Source: Candidatus Omnitrophota bacterium
GTDB taxonomy: Bacteria > Omnitrophota > Gorgyraeia > Duberdicusellales > 4484-171
NCBI GenBank assembly: GCA_024231025.1
Contig: JAAEQW010000336.1
Span: 1 to 33,247, forward strand
Length of the DNA stretch: 33,247 nucleotides
Reading direction: 5' to 3'
Within the stretch, counting starts at the first letter, position 1; each line of letters starts with the position of its first letter. Under the pieces are notes generated by a model. That model was not told the DNA's origin. It was given only the letters and a program-made list of their open reading frames with translations, and searched no databases. Both the position numbers and the translations under genes were made by a program. This document shows, piece after piece, positions 1-7,205 of this stretch.

Positions 1-129
1 CCTTCGGCATGGTTGCCTCAGGATCAATTTTAAACAGGGAATAACCCCATATAACTACTAACTATAAGATCCTTCGGCATGGTTGCCTCAGGATCAATTT
101 TAAACAGGGAATAACCCCATATAACTACT
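1..129. repeat. Two-copy direct repeat, 59 bp exact, 70-bp period
   Basis: Positions 1-59 and 71-129 are identical, separated by an 11-bp AT-rich linker. The first copy starts at the first base of the window, so this is either a real tandem duplication of the leader upstream of the phosphofructokinase gene or an assembly effect at a contig edge. The sequence alone cannot separate the two. Confidence 0.9.
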
Positions 130-143
130 TTAAAATTGAGGTG
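68..143 (+). promoter_or_regulatory. Structured leader of the phosphofructokinase gene
   Basis: Two structures can form. The first is a hairpin with arms GATCCT (68-73) and AGGATC (90-95), a 2x2 internal loop, an inner stem GGCA/TGCC and loop TGGT. The second pairs TCAATTTTAAA (94-104) with TTTAAAATTGA (129-139), 11 bp perfect; its right arm overlaps the start of the Shine-Dalgarno GAGGTG (138-143), so pairing would hinder ribosome access. The left arm also occurs in the first repeat copy (24-34). The leader matches no riboswitch class known to me. A regulatory role is inferred from structure only. Confidence 0.45.
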
Positions 144-147
144 AATG

Positions 148-1353
148 ATGAAAAAAATTGGAGTAATTACAAGTGGCGGCGATTGCGGTGGATTAAATGG
201 TGTGATTAAAGGAGCGGCGCTGACCGCTATATCTGAAGGGATAAAGTGTTACGTCATTCCTAATGGATATGCTGGTCTCTACAATTTGGTTGATTTCGAA
301 GAATTAACCGAACTCACCATAGATCGCCTTGAGGATTTTGATGCAAATAACGCTGGTTCTGAAGCTGGACACTCGCGTGTTAAGGTTAAGAAAATAGATG
401 ATCCAAATAAATATGAACGAATTAAGGACGGTTTAAAGAAATTTGATATTGATGGGCTGGTGATCAGCGGCGGCGATGATTCCGGCAGTGTTATGGTTGA
501 TCTTTATGAAAACGGAATCAACTGCGTGCATGCGCCAAAAACTATGGATCTAGACCTGCAGACATATTCTGTTGGCGGTGATTCAACAATCAATCGCATT
601 ACCCAATTTACCGTTGATCTAAAAACTACCGGGCGAACACATAATCGAATCATTATTATGGAAGTTTTCGGTCGTTACGCCGGACATACCGCTTTTCGTG
701 GCGGCGTTGCTGCGGATATTGACGCAATACTAATTCCTGAAATACCGGTCGATTTCGATGTACTTTATAAAGACGTGAAAGAAACGCTTATTCGCCGTCT
801 AACCAATAGTGATGTTTTAGCTGGAACCTACATAGTAGTTGTTGCTGAAGGGCTACGTAATGCTGATGGATCAGGGATATTTGATGAGTCAGCCGGACTT
901 GATGCTTTCGGCCACAAAAAGCTTGCTGGTGCCGGAAAATATACTCAGGCACAGCTTACCAAGCGTTTTAAGGATGATCCTCAGATCAAAAGTTTTATGG
1001 AAAAAATCCATGCTTACATTCCCGGTATCAATGAGATACCGGAGATCCGTACGATTACGCCGAGTCATTTGGTTCGTTGCGGCACCTCCTCTGCTTATGA
1101 TGTTAATTTCGGAAAAGAAGCCGGTGCAGCAGCGGTCATGCTTCTTAGGGCAAACATTGTCGGTGTAACAGTTATCGGTGTTAACGGTGATCAAGTTTGT
1201 TATATGCCGGCCGCTGAAGCTATAAAACAGCGTCATGTTGATTTAAACCAGGTGGCTGTTTTTGAAAAAATGGGAATTTGTTTTGGACGAAAACCACAAG
1301 CATTCAAGCCTCAATTTAAGAAAATCGAAGATCAAGTTCAAAGATACATGTAG
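148..1353 (+). CDS. pfp: 6-phosphofructokinase, PPi-dependent type
   Basis: Interconverts fructose 6-phosphate and fructose 1,6-bisphosphate in cytosolic glycolysis. Counted from the ATG at 145, it shows the PFK motifs GGDCGGLN (11-18), GGDDS (109-113), PKTMDLD (131-137) and MEVFGRYAG (172-180). The second Asp of GGDDS and the Lys of PKT replace the two glycines of ATP-dependent enzymes; this pair is the known signature of pyrophosphate-dependent PFK. The usual TIDND segment reads TMDLD here. At about 400 residues it is close to the PPi/mixed-substrate clade length. ATG at 148 is preferred over 145 because it sits 6 nt after GAGG. It is one of only two plus-strand genes, monocistronic, and ends at a strong terminator. 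Family certain; PPi use is inferred from residues. Confidence 0.9.
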   Translation: MKKIGVITSGGDCGGLNGVIKGAALTAISEGIKCYVIPNGYAGLYNLVDFEELTELTIDRLEDFDANNAGSEAGHSRVKVKKIDDPNKYERIKDGLKKFDIDGLVISGGDDSGSVMVDLYENGINCVHAPKTMDLDLQTYSVGGDSTINRITQFTVDLKTTGRTHNRIIIMEVFGRYAGHTAFRGGVAADIDAILIPEIPVDFDVLYKDVKETLIRRLTNSDVLAGTYIVVVAEGLRNADGSGIFDESAGLDAFGHKKLAGAGKYTQAQLTKRFKDDPQIKSFMEKIHAYIPGINEIPEIRTITPSHLVRCGTSSAYDVNFGKEAGAAAVMLLRANIVGVTVIGVNGDQVCYMPAAEAIKQRHVDLNQVAVFEKMGICFGRKPQAFKPQFKKIEDQVQRYM

Positions 1354-1380
1354 TTAGATGAAAGCGTAGAATGTAAAATT

Positions 1381-1416
1381 AAAAAAAAGACCCCGATTTT
1401 TCGGGGTCTTTTTTTT
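1381..1416. terminator. Bidirectional intrinsic terminator
   Basis: A perfect 16-bp stem, 8 A + GACCCCGA (1381-1396) against TCGGGGTC + 8 T (1401-1416), with a TTTT loop. The A-run and T-run make it work on both strands. It separates the rightward pfp from the leftward gene ending at 1429. Confidence 0.95.
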
Positions 1417-1428
1417 GCTCAGATTAAT

Positions 1429-1761
1429 TTAATCCGAGTATGATTCAGACTCAACTGGAGAAAGATCATCGTAACGAGCTATTATTTTCCCTGTGTTAGG
1501 ATCGTAATAGTATCCCGAGATCACCCTGCCCTCTTCATCGTAAACTGCCTCTCCTCCTTCGGGGTCATCAACTTCTGGCTCAGGTTCTGGCTCTGGCTCA
1601 GGTTCTGGCTCAGGTTCAGGTTGGGGCTCTGGATCAGGTTGGGGTTCTTCACCCCAAAGTATATCTCTGAGTATTTGCATCGCAAATGCCTGATGAGCGT
1701 AACAGGTTGATACTAGAAGAAAAACTAACACAAAACACCACAATAAAAGACGATTTCTCAT
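1429..1761 (-). CDS. Small secreted protein with Pro-Glu repeat
   Basis: 110 residues, function not recognised. The N-terminus is a signal peptide: MRNR, a hydrophobic stretch, and a plausible cleavage after AFA near residue 27. A Cys after VST could be mistaken for a lipobox, but Thr at -1 is poor. The middle is a run of PE dipeptides, a stiff acidic linker of the kind found in envelope-spanning proteins, followed by an acidic Tyr-rich tail that includes a YDPNTGKII stretch. The ATG at 1761 is chosen because AAAGGAGGTG lies 7 nt upstream; an earlier in-frame ATG at 1806 lacks a site. It has its own promoter and ends at the shared terminator. Periplasmic or surface location is inferred. Confidence 0.75.
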   Translation of the reverse strand: MRNRLLLWCFVLVFLLVSTCYAHQAFAMQILRDILWGEEPQPDPEPQPEPEPEPEPEPEPEPEVDDPEGGEAVYDEEGRVISGYYYDPNTGKIIARYDDLSPVESESYSD

Positions 1762-1810
1762 TTTTACACCTCCTTTTGGCGATGCCTTACAGACATTCCC
1801 ACCCACTTAA

Positions 1811-1839
1811 TTAGTAACATAAAAAGACAAAATTTTCAA
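1811..1839 (-). promoter_or_regulatory. Sigma70-type promoter for the Pro-Glu protein
   Basis: Read on the minus strand: TTGAAA (1839-1834), 17-bp spacer, TACTAA (1816-1811). The predicted start near 1804 gives a leader of about 43 nt ending in a strong Shine-Dalgarno. The -35 is good, the -10 moderate. Confidence 0.5.
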
Positions 1840-1861
1840 TACGTAGCAAATGACGGTGTGT

Positions 1862-2749
1862 TTATTCTAAAGCCTGGCTTGATTTTTGGTAAAACTCTTG
1901 CTCGTTTTTTAAATCGTATTTCTGGCAAATTGTGGTTAATTTTTGATAGCGGATAATTGGATTCGCTGATGTCGCCAAGCACACTTTAGCCATGCATTCA
2001 GGGCAAAACCACAATGGCCGTGTATCGGATTCTTTGCGGTGATTGAATCCACACATGCCGCATTCGTATTTTGTGCAATGCAATATTGAAAACATATGAC
2101 CAATTTCATGAACAGCAGTTTTTAAGGTGCGCATTAAGCACAATTTGAACTCTTTATCAGGGTTACCATTGCGGTATATTGACCATACACCAACACGGTC
2201 TTCGATTGAAGCTTGGCCGAAAACAAAGTTCCACCCTTCTCCTGGCCAAAGATCAGAGCTGCTGAAAGCAATTAAGGCCGCAGCATCTTTGGGAAGTGTT
2301 GGGATAAGAATTTCTTCTAAAACATACGTACTTAGAATTTGCTCCATCTTCCATTGGGGATGCTGACGTTTTGCTTTTTTAGGAATTACATCTAGTGTAA
2401 TGTCCTCTATTATTTTAACTTCAAGATTGTAAAATAGATGGATAAATTCGGCAGTAGTATTAATAATTTTGCGTTCGGTATCTGTGAAATTACCAAGCGG
2501 TTGGATATAGATGATGCGACGCTCGTCTTGCGCCGATATCGGGTTGTTTTGATAGTATTCTTTAAATGTTTGTCCGGGTTCGTAGTGTTGAGCCAACCAA
2601 TCGTAAGGTCCGGGAGCGCTTATTGTTTCGTGAAGAGATCTAACTTTTTCAATAGCTAAAGTAAGAGGTTCTACGTTTTTAGTTTCGGCTTTTACAACAA
2701 AAGGTAAAAAAAGCGATATCAGAAAGATAATTTTTGAAAATTTACTCAT
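1862..2749 (-). CDS. Secreted archaemetzincin-type zinc metallopeptidase (M54-like)
   Basis: 295 residues. It carries the zinc-protease core HEIGHMFSILHC (214-225: H214, E215, H218, H224), then C225-x4-C230-x-M232 and C249-x2-C252. This is close to the archaemetzincin signature (HExxH...H, CxxxxCxM, about 17 residues, CxxC); the last gap here is 16, and the usual Gly in the loop after the second His is Ser. The first 21 residues form a signal peptide ending in VKA, so it is probably exported, whereas archaemetzincins I know of are cytosolic. It starts 5 nt after the receiver gene at 2755 with no clear Shine-Dalgarno, so translation is probably coupled to the two-component operon. Substrate unknown. 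Confidence 0.85.
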   Translation of the reverse strand: MSKFSKIIFLISLFLPFVVKAETKNVEPLTLAIEKVRSLHETISAPGPYDWLAQHYEPGQTFKEYYQNNPISAQDERRIIYIQPLGNFTDTERKIINTTAEFIHLFYNLEVKIIEDITLDVIPKKAKRQHPQWKMEQILSTYVLEEILIPTLPKDAAALIAFSSSDLWPGEGWNFVFGQASIEDRVGVWSIYRNGNPDKEFKLCLMRTLKTAVHEIGHMFSILHCTKYECGMCGFNHRKESDTRPLWFCPECMAKVCLATSANPIIRYQKLTTICQKYDLKNEQEFYQKSSQALE

Positions 2750-2754
2750 AGCGT

Positions 2755-3129
2755 TTAATCACTGGTTTTGGTAAATTTTTTTGCCTTTTTGATTAGGTGG
2801 TCAGTGTCGAACGGTTTAGTTATAAAGTCATCGGCTCCCATTTGACGAGCGCGTGTTCCGATTTGAGCGGCACTAGCGGTTAATAAAATAATTGGTATAT
2901 GCTTTAAATCATCGTTGGTTTTTAGTTCATGACAAAGCTCATAACCGTCCATTACCGGAAGACGTAGATCGAGAAAAATTAAATCCGGTTTTTCCTTCTT
3001 TGCCATTTCTAACCCTTCTTGGCCGTTTATCGCAGTTGCAACTTCAAAACCTGCTTTTTTTAATCGAAAAACAGCAACACGTAAAATGTCAGGTTCATCA
3101 TCAACGATAAGTATTCGTTTATTGCTCAT
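2755..3129 (-). CDS. Single-domain response regulator (CheY-like)
   Basis: 124 residues, one receiver domain and no output domain. Visible residues are the acidic pocket D10-D11-E12, phosphoacceptor D54 in FLDLRLP, T84 and K105. A longer frame opens at 3210, but ATG at 3129 is the start: AAGGA lies just upstream and the receiver fold begins at once. It overlaps the 3' end of the kinase gene by 11 bp. It probably accepts phosphate from that kinase and passes the signal by protein contact. Confidence 0.93.
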   Translation of the reverse strand: MSNKRILIVDDEPDILRVAVFRLKKAGFEVATAINGQEGLEMAKKEKPDLIFLDLRLPVMDGYELCHELKTNDDLKHIPIILLTASAAQIGTRARQMGADDFITKPFDTDHLIKKAKKFTKTSD

Positions 3130-4951
3130 AATTTTTCCTTTTCCGTGGCAGGCAAAAGATAAATTTAGAACCGCGGCCATATTCGGATTCAACCCAAATT
3201 TTACCGCCATGCCTTTCGATGATTCGTTTAGATATAGCTAGTCCTAAACCGGTACCGCCAATTTTTCTTTCTTTACTACCGCCCAATTGTTGAAATTTTA
3301 TAAATAATTTATTAATGTCTTCCTGGCGTATTCCATCGCCGGTGTCCTCTACCACAACTTCAATGGTGTCATCAGATTTGTTTGTAAAGCTAGTTATTGT
3401 TATGTTTCCTTTTTCGGTAAAACGAATAGCATTACTGATAAGATTGAGCAGCACTTGTTGTATTTTGTCGAAATCGAAAAAAATTAATTCAATGCTCTCT
3501 TCTAACTGTGTTTTAGCGCAAAGACCTTTTGATTCAATAACCGTGCGCTGTGTTCTTAGGGCTTCTGTAATTGCCTCATTGATGTTGTTTTGGCGCATCT
3601 GAAAGGCCTCTTTCCCATAGTGTAGTTTTTCAAATCTGAGAACGTCATTTATTAGACGATGAAGCCTATCAACATTTCTTTTGGCGATAGTTAGGAATTC
3701 TTTTTGTTCGTCGTTTGTATCCCCTGCAGAACCATCTAGCACAATAGCAAGACCTTCTTTTATTGATGTAAGTGGTGTGCGAAGTTCATGAGATACCGAC
3801 GATACGAAATCTGACTTTAACTCATCGAGCTCACGCAATTGGTGATTCTTAATTTCAATGTCCTGATAGAGAGCTACCACTTCTTTATTCATTTTACTAA
3901 GAACCTCTTGTTGTACTTCAAATTTGTGCAGAGTTTTGCTGAGATCGATGTTTACTTGAGTTAATTGCTTTGTTCGATCCCTAACACGACGCTCTAGATT
4001 CAAATTCATTTTAGACAAACTGATTTCTGCCTGACGGCGCTCATTAATTAGTGCGGCTAAAATTATTGCCACCACTGAAATAATACCGAGAAATGCTTGC
4101 AGCAAGATTAGTCTCTCGCTTAATGCTGCCATCGGAAAGGGGCTGACGTTTCTTACCATTCCCCAGGCAGCAAACCCAACAATTAAAGCCACTGCGGCTG
4201 ATACCGTGCGCAGTCGAAAACGAAATCCGGCCCATAGTAAAAAGGGTATAACCATGTATATAAAAGAAATCATAAACGTTGAAGAGAATATATCCAAAAA
4301 TAAAATTACACATATGCCAATTAGCAGTGAGAATAAAATAGCCAATTCAGCTGCTTTTTTAAACGATAAGCGCGATAATTTGTTTTTCCAGCTCATAATC
4401 AAAGGAACAAAAACTATCACACTTAGCGCTTGCGCTAACCACCAGGTAATACAACCGGTTATAAAATTATCAACAGTAAGTTGTTTAAAGAGATACATTG
4501 TGATTGGAGCGATTGTTGAAGGGGCCGAAGATATGAAAAACGCTACAATTATAAAACGAAATGTGTCGCGAGCATGATCGAAAATGTATGAGCGCTTTGT
4601 TAAGTGACGAAGAACAAATACCCCCGCAAGGGCTTGTAGGGTTTCACTGATGCTCACAAAAAACGAAGAGATTACTGTAGTTTTAAAAGCAATTGAAGGA
4701 AAAAATGGTGCCATAGAATTCGACAGGAGTAATCCAATCAGAATGCCCGGCCATATTCGGTAACCAAGAATCATTAAAAAAGCAAAAGCAATGCCGGTAG
4801 TTGGCCAGATTGCAATTATGCTGGTTCCTTTTTGAGGGAGTAATTGTAGTCCTAGGCGAGCGATCAAATAATAGACTAGGGCAATAGTAACATTTGCTAG
4901 TACTTTATTAGTCTTAAACGAACTAGTTAGCGCCGCTATTCGCTGATTCAT
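3119..4951 (-). CDS. MASE1-type membrane histidine kinase
   Basis: 610 residues. Residues about 20-305 are a multi-pass membrane sensor with the MASE1 pattern, including IAIWPTTGIAFAF and GYRIWPGILIG. A coiled coil follows (about 303-380), then HisKA with the H-box SHELRTPL (phosphorylated H388), and HATPase with N-box NLISNAIRF, G1 EDTGDGI, F-box FIKFQQLG and G2 GGTGLGLAISK, so all ATP-binding boxes are intact. The start overlaps the upstream receiver gene by 29 bp and the end overlaps the downstream receiver by 11 bp, giving a receiver-kinase-receiver unit. MASE1 ligands are generally unknown. Confidence 0.93.
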   Translation of the reverse strand: MNQRIAALTSSFKTNKVLANVTIALVYYLIARLGLQLLPQKGTSIIAIWPTTGIAFAFLMILGYRIWPGILIGLLLSNSMAPFFPSIAFKTTVISSFFVSISETLQALAGVFVLRHLTKRSYIFDHARDTFRFIIVAFFISSAPSTIAPITMYLFKQLTVDNFITGCITWWLAQALSVIVFVPLIMSWKNKLSRLSFKKAAELAILFSLLIGICVILFLDIFSSTFMISFIYMVIPFLLWAGFRFRLRTVSAAVALIVGFAAWGMVRNVSPFPMAALSERLILLQAFLGIISVVAIILAALINERRQAEISLSKMNLNLERRVRDRTKQLTQVNIDLSKTLHKFEVQQEVLSKMNKEVVALYQDIEIKNHQLRELDELKSDFVSSVSHELRTPLTSIKEGLAIVLDGSAGDTNDEQKEFLTIAKRNVDRLHRLINDVLRFEKLHYGKEAFQMRQNNINEAITEALRTQRTVIESKGLCAKTQLEESIELIFFDFDKIQQVLLNLISNAIRFTEKGNITITSFTNKSDDTIEVVVEDTGDGIRQEDINKLFIKFQQLGGSKERKIGGTGLGLAISKRIIERHGGKIWVESEYGRGSKFIFCLPRKRKNYEQ

Positions 4952-5330
4952 CTTTTTCTTTATTTTCCAGAAGGCATTTTATTGTATCGAGTAATTCTTT
5001 AGCTTCGTAGGGTTTTTCTAAATAAGCTTCTACTCCTTCTGCCATTATTTTGTTTTTGTAGGCTTCATCTTTCATTCCGGTTAAAACTATAACTGGGATT
5101 GCAACTGTAAAAGTTGAGAGTTTCATTCTTTGTAAAACGGTTAAGCCTCCTCCCCCAGGTAGCATTAAGTCAAGAATCACCAGGTTTGGGCGTTCATCAT
5201 GGATAATTCGAATTGCCTGTGGGGCGTCTTCGGTAATCATAACGTTATACCCTTCGGTAATAAGACGTTTTAGAATGACTTTCGCTGTATCTGGCTCATC
5301 CTCTACGAGAACTATTTTTTTTGGTTCCAT
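4923..5330 (-). CDS. Single-domain response regulator
   Basis: 135 residues with one receiver domain: acidic pocket E10-D11-E12, phosphoacceptor D54 in VILDLMLPG, T84 and K106, then an acidic low-complexity tail. Start ATG at 5330 has CAGGAAA 7 nt upstream. It is the first gene of the signalling operon and overlaps the kinase gene by 29 bp. The 151-bp gap upstream holds no convincing full promoter; a TATAGT hexamer is present on the minus strand without a good -35. Two receivers around one kinase suggest a branched or phosphate-sink arrangement, which is inference. Confidence 0.93.
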   Translation of the reverse strand: MEPKKIVLVEDEPDTAKVILKRLITEGYNVMITEDAPQAIRIIHDERPNLVILDLMLPGGGGLTVLQRMKLSTFTVAIPVIVLTGMKDEAYKNKIMAEGVEAYLEKPYEAKELLDTIKCLLENKEKDESANSGAN

Positions 5331-5481
5331 GTTTTTTCCTGAGGCAAATAGCAGCCGTAAATTTTAACAACTATACTTGCAATGAATATTAATTTATCAC
5401 AAAAGTTAAAAACGCCATTTGCTATTTCTTTAAAACTTAGAGTGTAATTGTTCGGAGACCTTTTAGCGTTTAAGGGTAATA

Positions 5482-5757
5482 CTATTTGGTTCCGATAACT
5501 TTTATTAAATTGTTGAGTTTTTCTTTCAAGCGTTTGTTCTCTTGGCGTAATGTATCCTTTCTATTTCGTAGTGTGTCAATTATGATTTGGGATGACTCCT
5601 CTCTTTTTTCTAATTGGTGACGTAAAAAGAGAGATTCATTTCGCTTTAATTTATATAAAGAAAAATGCGATATCGATAAAATAAGAATGATCGTTAGGTA
5701 CAGAAAACGGGTGTTTTTTCCGAGAAAACCCAAAGATTGTTTTTTTGATTTTGCCAC
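5482..5757 (-). CDS. Small single-TM coiled-coil protein, copy 2
   Basis: 91 residues starting at GTG (GGAGG 4 nt upstream). A basic N-terminus leads to one membrane helix (about 18-35, FLYLTIILILSISHFSLY) and a C-terminal coiled coil rich in Lys, Glu and Arg, ending in IKVIGTK. It is a clear paralogue of its upstream neighbour: the same layout, the shared HFS-Y-K pattern at the membrane edge and the shared IKVxGxK tail. The topology (short inside tail, one helix, coiled coil outside) resembles FtsL/FtsB-type proteins, but no specific match was recognised. Confidence 0.8.
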   Translation of the reverse strand: MAKSKKQSLGFLGKNTRFLYLTIILILSISHFSLYKLKRNESLFLRHQLEKREESSQIIIDTLRNRKDTLRQENKRLKEKLNNLIKVIGTK

Positions 5758-5777
5758 ACTGCCTCCTTTTCTAAAGT

Positions 5778-6056
5778 TTATTTAATGCCCATTACTTTTA
5801 TCATTTTACTCAACTTATTTTTAAGCTGTGCATTTTCTTTATGAAGCAATTCTTTTTCATTGCGCAATTCCTCTATTAAAGTGCTGTCGTGCTCGGATTT
5901 ATCTTGGATTTGCTGGTTGAGAAAGCCAATTTCTTGCTGTTTTATTTTATAGACTGAAAAGTGCATTAGCAACAGGGAGATAATTACAATCAAATAAATA
6001 AACCTTGGATTTGTTTTGCTAAAAGCAGTTAGGTGTTCTTTCGCTTTTTTGGTCAT
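5778..6056 (-). CDS. Small single-TM coiled-coil protein, copy 1
   Basis: 92 residues, ATG with GGAG 7 nt upstream. One membrane helix (about 18-36, RFIYLIVIISLLLMHFSVY) is followed by a heptad-like helix (ELRNEKELLHKENAQLKNKL) and the tail IKVMGIK. It is the paralogue of the gene 20 bp downstream, so this is a local tandem duplication. The pair may form a heterodimeric coiled coil in the envelope. The upstream gap is shared with the divergent pseudopilin gene, so the two units may be controlled together. Confidence 0.8.
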   Translation of the reverse strand: MTKKAKEHLTAFSKTNPRFIYLIVIISLLLMHFSVYKIKQQEIGFLNQQIQDKSEHDSTLIEELRNEKELLHKENAQLKNKLSKMIKVMGIK

Positions 6057-6136
6057 TTCACTCTCCTTTTTAAAAAACCATGTATTATTATTATGATAAC
6101 GTCTATTAATAGCTGATGCAAGATCTTTTTCCGAAA

Positions 6137-6154
6137 CTTCTCTATTTAGAGAAG
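6137..6154. promoter_or_regulatory. Palindrome in divergent intergenic region
   Basis: CTTCTCT and AGAGAAG form a perfect 7-bp inverted repeat around ATTT, in the 155-bp gap between the divergent coiled-coil and pseudopilin genes. It could be an operator or a small hairpin. No convincing -35/-10 pair was found in this gap for either direction. Confidence 0.3.
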
Positions 6155-6211
6155 AAAGTGTTTTTGTTTGAAAAATGCGATCAGTTGTGTTAACTTAGAA
6201 AGGGAGGGAAT

Positions 6212-6784
6212 ATGAAAAAATCAGCATTTAGTTTAATCGAAATGATTGTTGTAGTTACGATAATAGGAATTATTATTGCGGTTGCTTTGCCGGATATTAT
6301 GCGCGGCATTGAGCGTTCGAAAATTGCCAGAATTGTATCTGAATCAAAATCAATCAGAACTGCTGCTTATTCAATGTATGCCGATACTGGTTTTTGGCCA
6401 GGTAGTAATTGGAGCAATGATTATCCCGAAGATCCATTAGCTGGAGCTGCTAAGGGTGAAGGTTTTATGAATTTTGTTGATGACGCCGATATGCCGAATG
6501 GGTGGCTTGGTCCTTATTTAGAGAAATGGATAAAACACCCGTGGGGTGGATGGTATTGGTGGGATTATAACGAAAATGATCAGAATGGCGATGGTGTGGG
6601 CGGTGAGCATGTTTTATGGATCGATAATAGGCGCGGAAATTCAGGCAATCGCATTCCCCTTGCTTCAAGGTTTAAAATAGATGAAACCCTAGACGATGGC
6701 AATCTTCGTACTGGTCGAGTTCAGGTGTGGCAAGGCAATAACACCAGGGGTAATCTTGGCTTTATTCTGATTCAGGGAGAATGA
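6212..6784 (+). CDS. GspG-like pseudopilin
   Basis: 190 residues. The N-terminus is a class III prepilin signal: MKKSA then FSLIEMIVVVTIIGIIIAV, with Phe at +1 and Glu at +5 after predicted cleavage between A5 and F6. Ala replaces the usual Gly at -1, which prepilin peptidases can accept. The soluble part is rich in Trp and Gly and holds an Asp/Asn-rich loop (NENDQNGDGVGGE) like the calcium site of the type II secretion major pseudopilin. Start ATG follows GGGAGGG. No other secretion genes are nearby, so it either serves a machine encoded elsewhere or is a specialised minor pilin. Its 3' end overlaps the convergent membrane-protein gene by 23 bp. Confidence 0.88.
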   Translation: MKKSAFSLIEMIVVVTIIGIIIAVALPDIMRGIERSKIARIVSESKSIRTAAYSMYADTGFWPGSNWSNDYPEDPLAGAAKGEGFMNFVDDADMPNGWLGPYLEKWIKHPWGGWYWWDYNENDQNGDGVGGEHVLWIDNRRGNSGNRIPLASRFKIDETLDDGNLRTGRVQVWQGNNTRGNLGFILIQGE

Positions 6785-7199
6785 TTTTTAATCTTATCAA
6801 TAGCTTCGCAAATAAATTTATAATCCCTACATAGATATATCCAATTATCAACGAATACATTCCAGTAAAAATCCAACCAACAAAAATTAGCGGTGGATTT
6901 ATTTTTCTGATTCCTACCGCAACGATAAAAAACCCTAACGACGAGGTAACAGATAGAAGCACCATTATAAGCGGCGATAGTATAAACCAACGTTTAAATT
7001 CGAATGCTCCTCTTTTGCTTATGCGATATAAAAGACACGCTAACACAAGATATGGTCCTGCGCCAAAAATAAGTGAAGGGATTAGCATTAAAAGTGCTCC
7101 GTTGGTAGTTGTTTTCCAAAACGGTAGAAAAGCTAATGGCAGCAGAATTGGTAACAGTAAGCTTACCCTATAGTAACGAATTTCAGTTATTTTTTTCAT
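6762..7199 (-). CDS. Multi-pass membrane protein of unknown function
   Basis: 145 residues, about four membrane helices (near 12-28, 35-58, 71-96 and 102-134) and a basic, Lys/Arg-rich connection between helices 2 and 3. No family recognised. It starts 6 nt after the stop of the radical SAM gene without a Shine-Dalgarno, so it is probably read by reinitiation as the last gene of the PilZ operon. The 3' end runs 23 bp into the convergent pseudopilin gene. Confidence 0.7.
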   Translation of the reverse strand: MKKITEIRYYRVSLLLPILLPLAFLPFWKTTTNGALLMLIPSLIFGAGPYLVLACLLYRISKRGAFEFKRWFILSPLIMVLLSVTSSLGFFIVAVGIRKINPPLIFVGWIFTGMYSLIIGYIYVGIINLFAKLLIRLKIILPESE

Positions 7200-7205
7200 T
7201 ATTTA

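Noticed and set aside
839-1236. Two overlapping open frames (both strands) inside the phosphofructokinase gene
   Set aside because: They are shadows of a gene with fully conserved catalytic motifs and have no supporting features.
1429-1806. Longer start at 1806 and lipoprotein call for the Pro-Glu protein
   Set aside because: The strong Shine-Dalgarno fits only the ATG at 1761, and VST-C has Thr at -1, which is a poor lipobox.
5331-5481. 8-bp inverted repeat AAATAGCA / TGCTATTT in the gap before the receiver gene
   Set aside because: The arms are 66 bp apart, short and AT-rich, so chance occurrence is likely; no full promoter could be placed with it.
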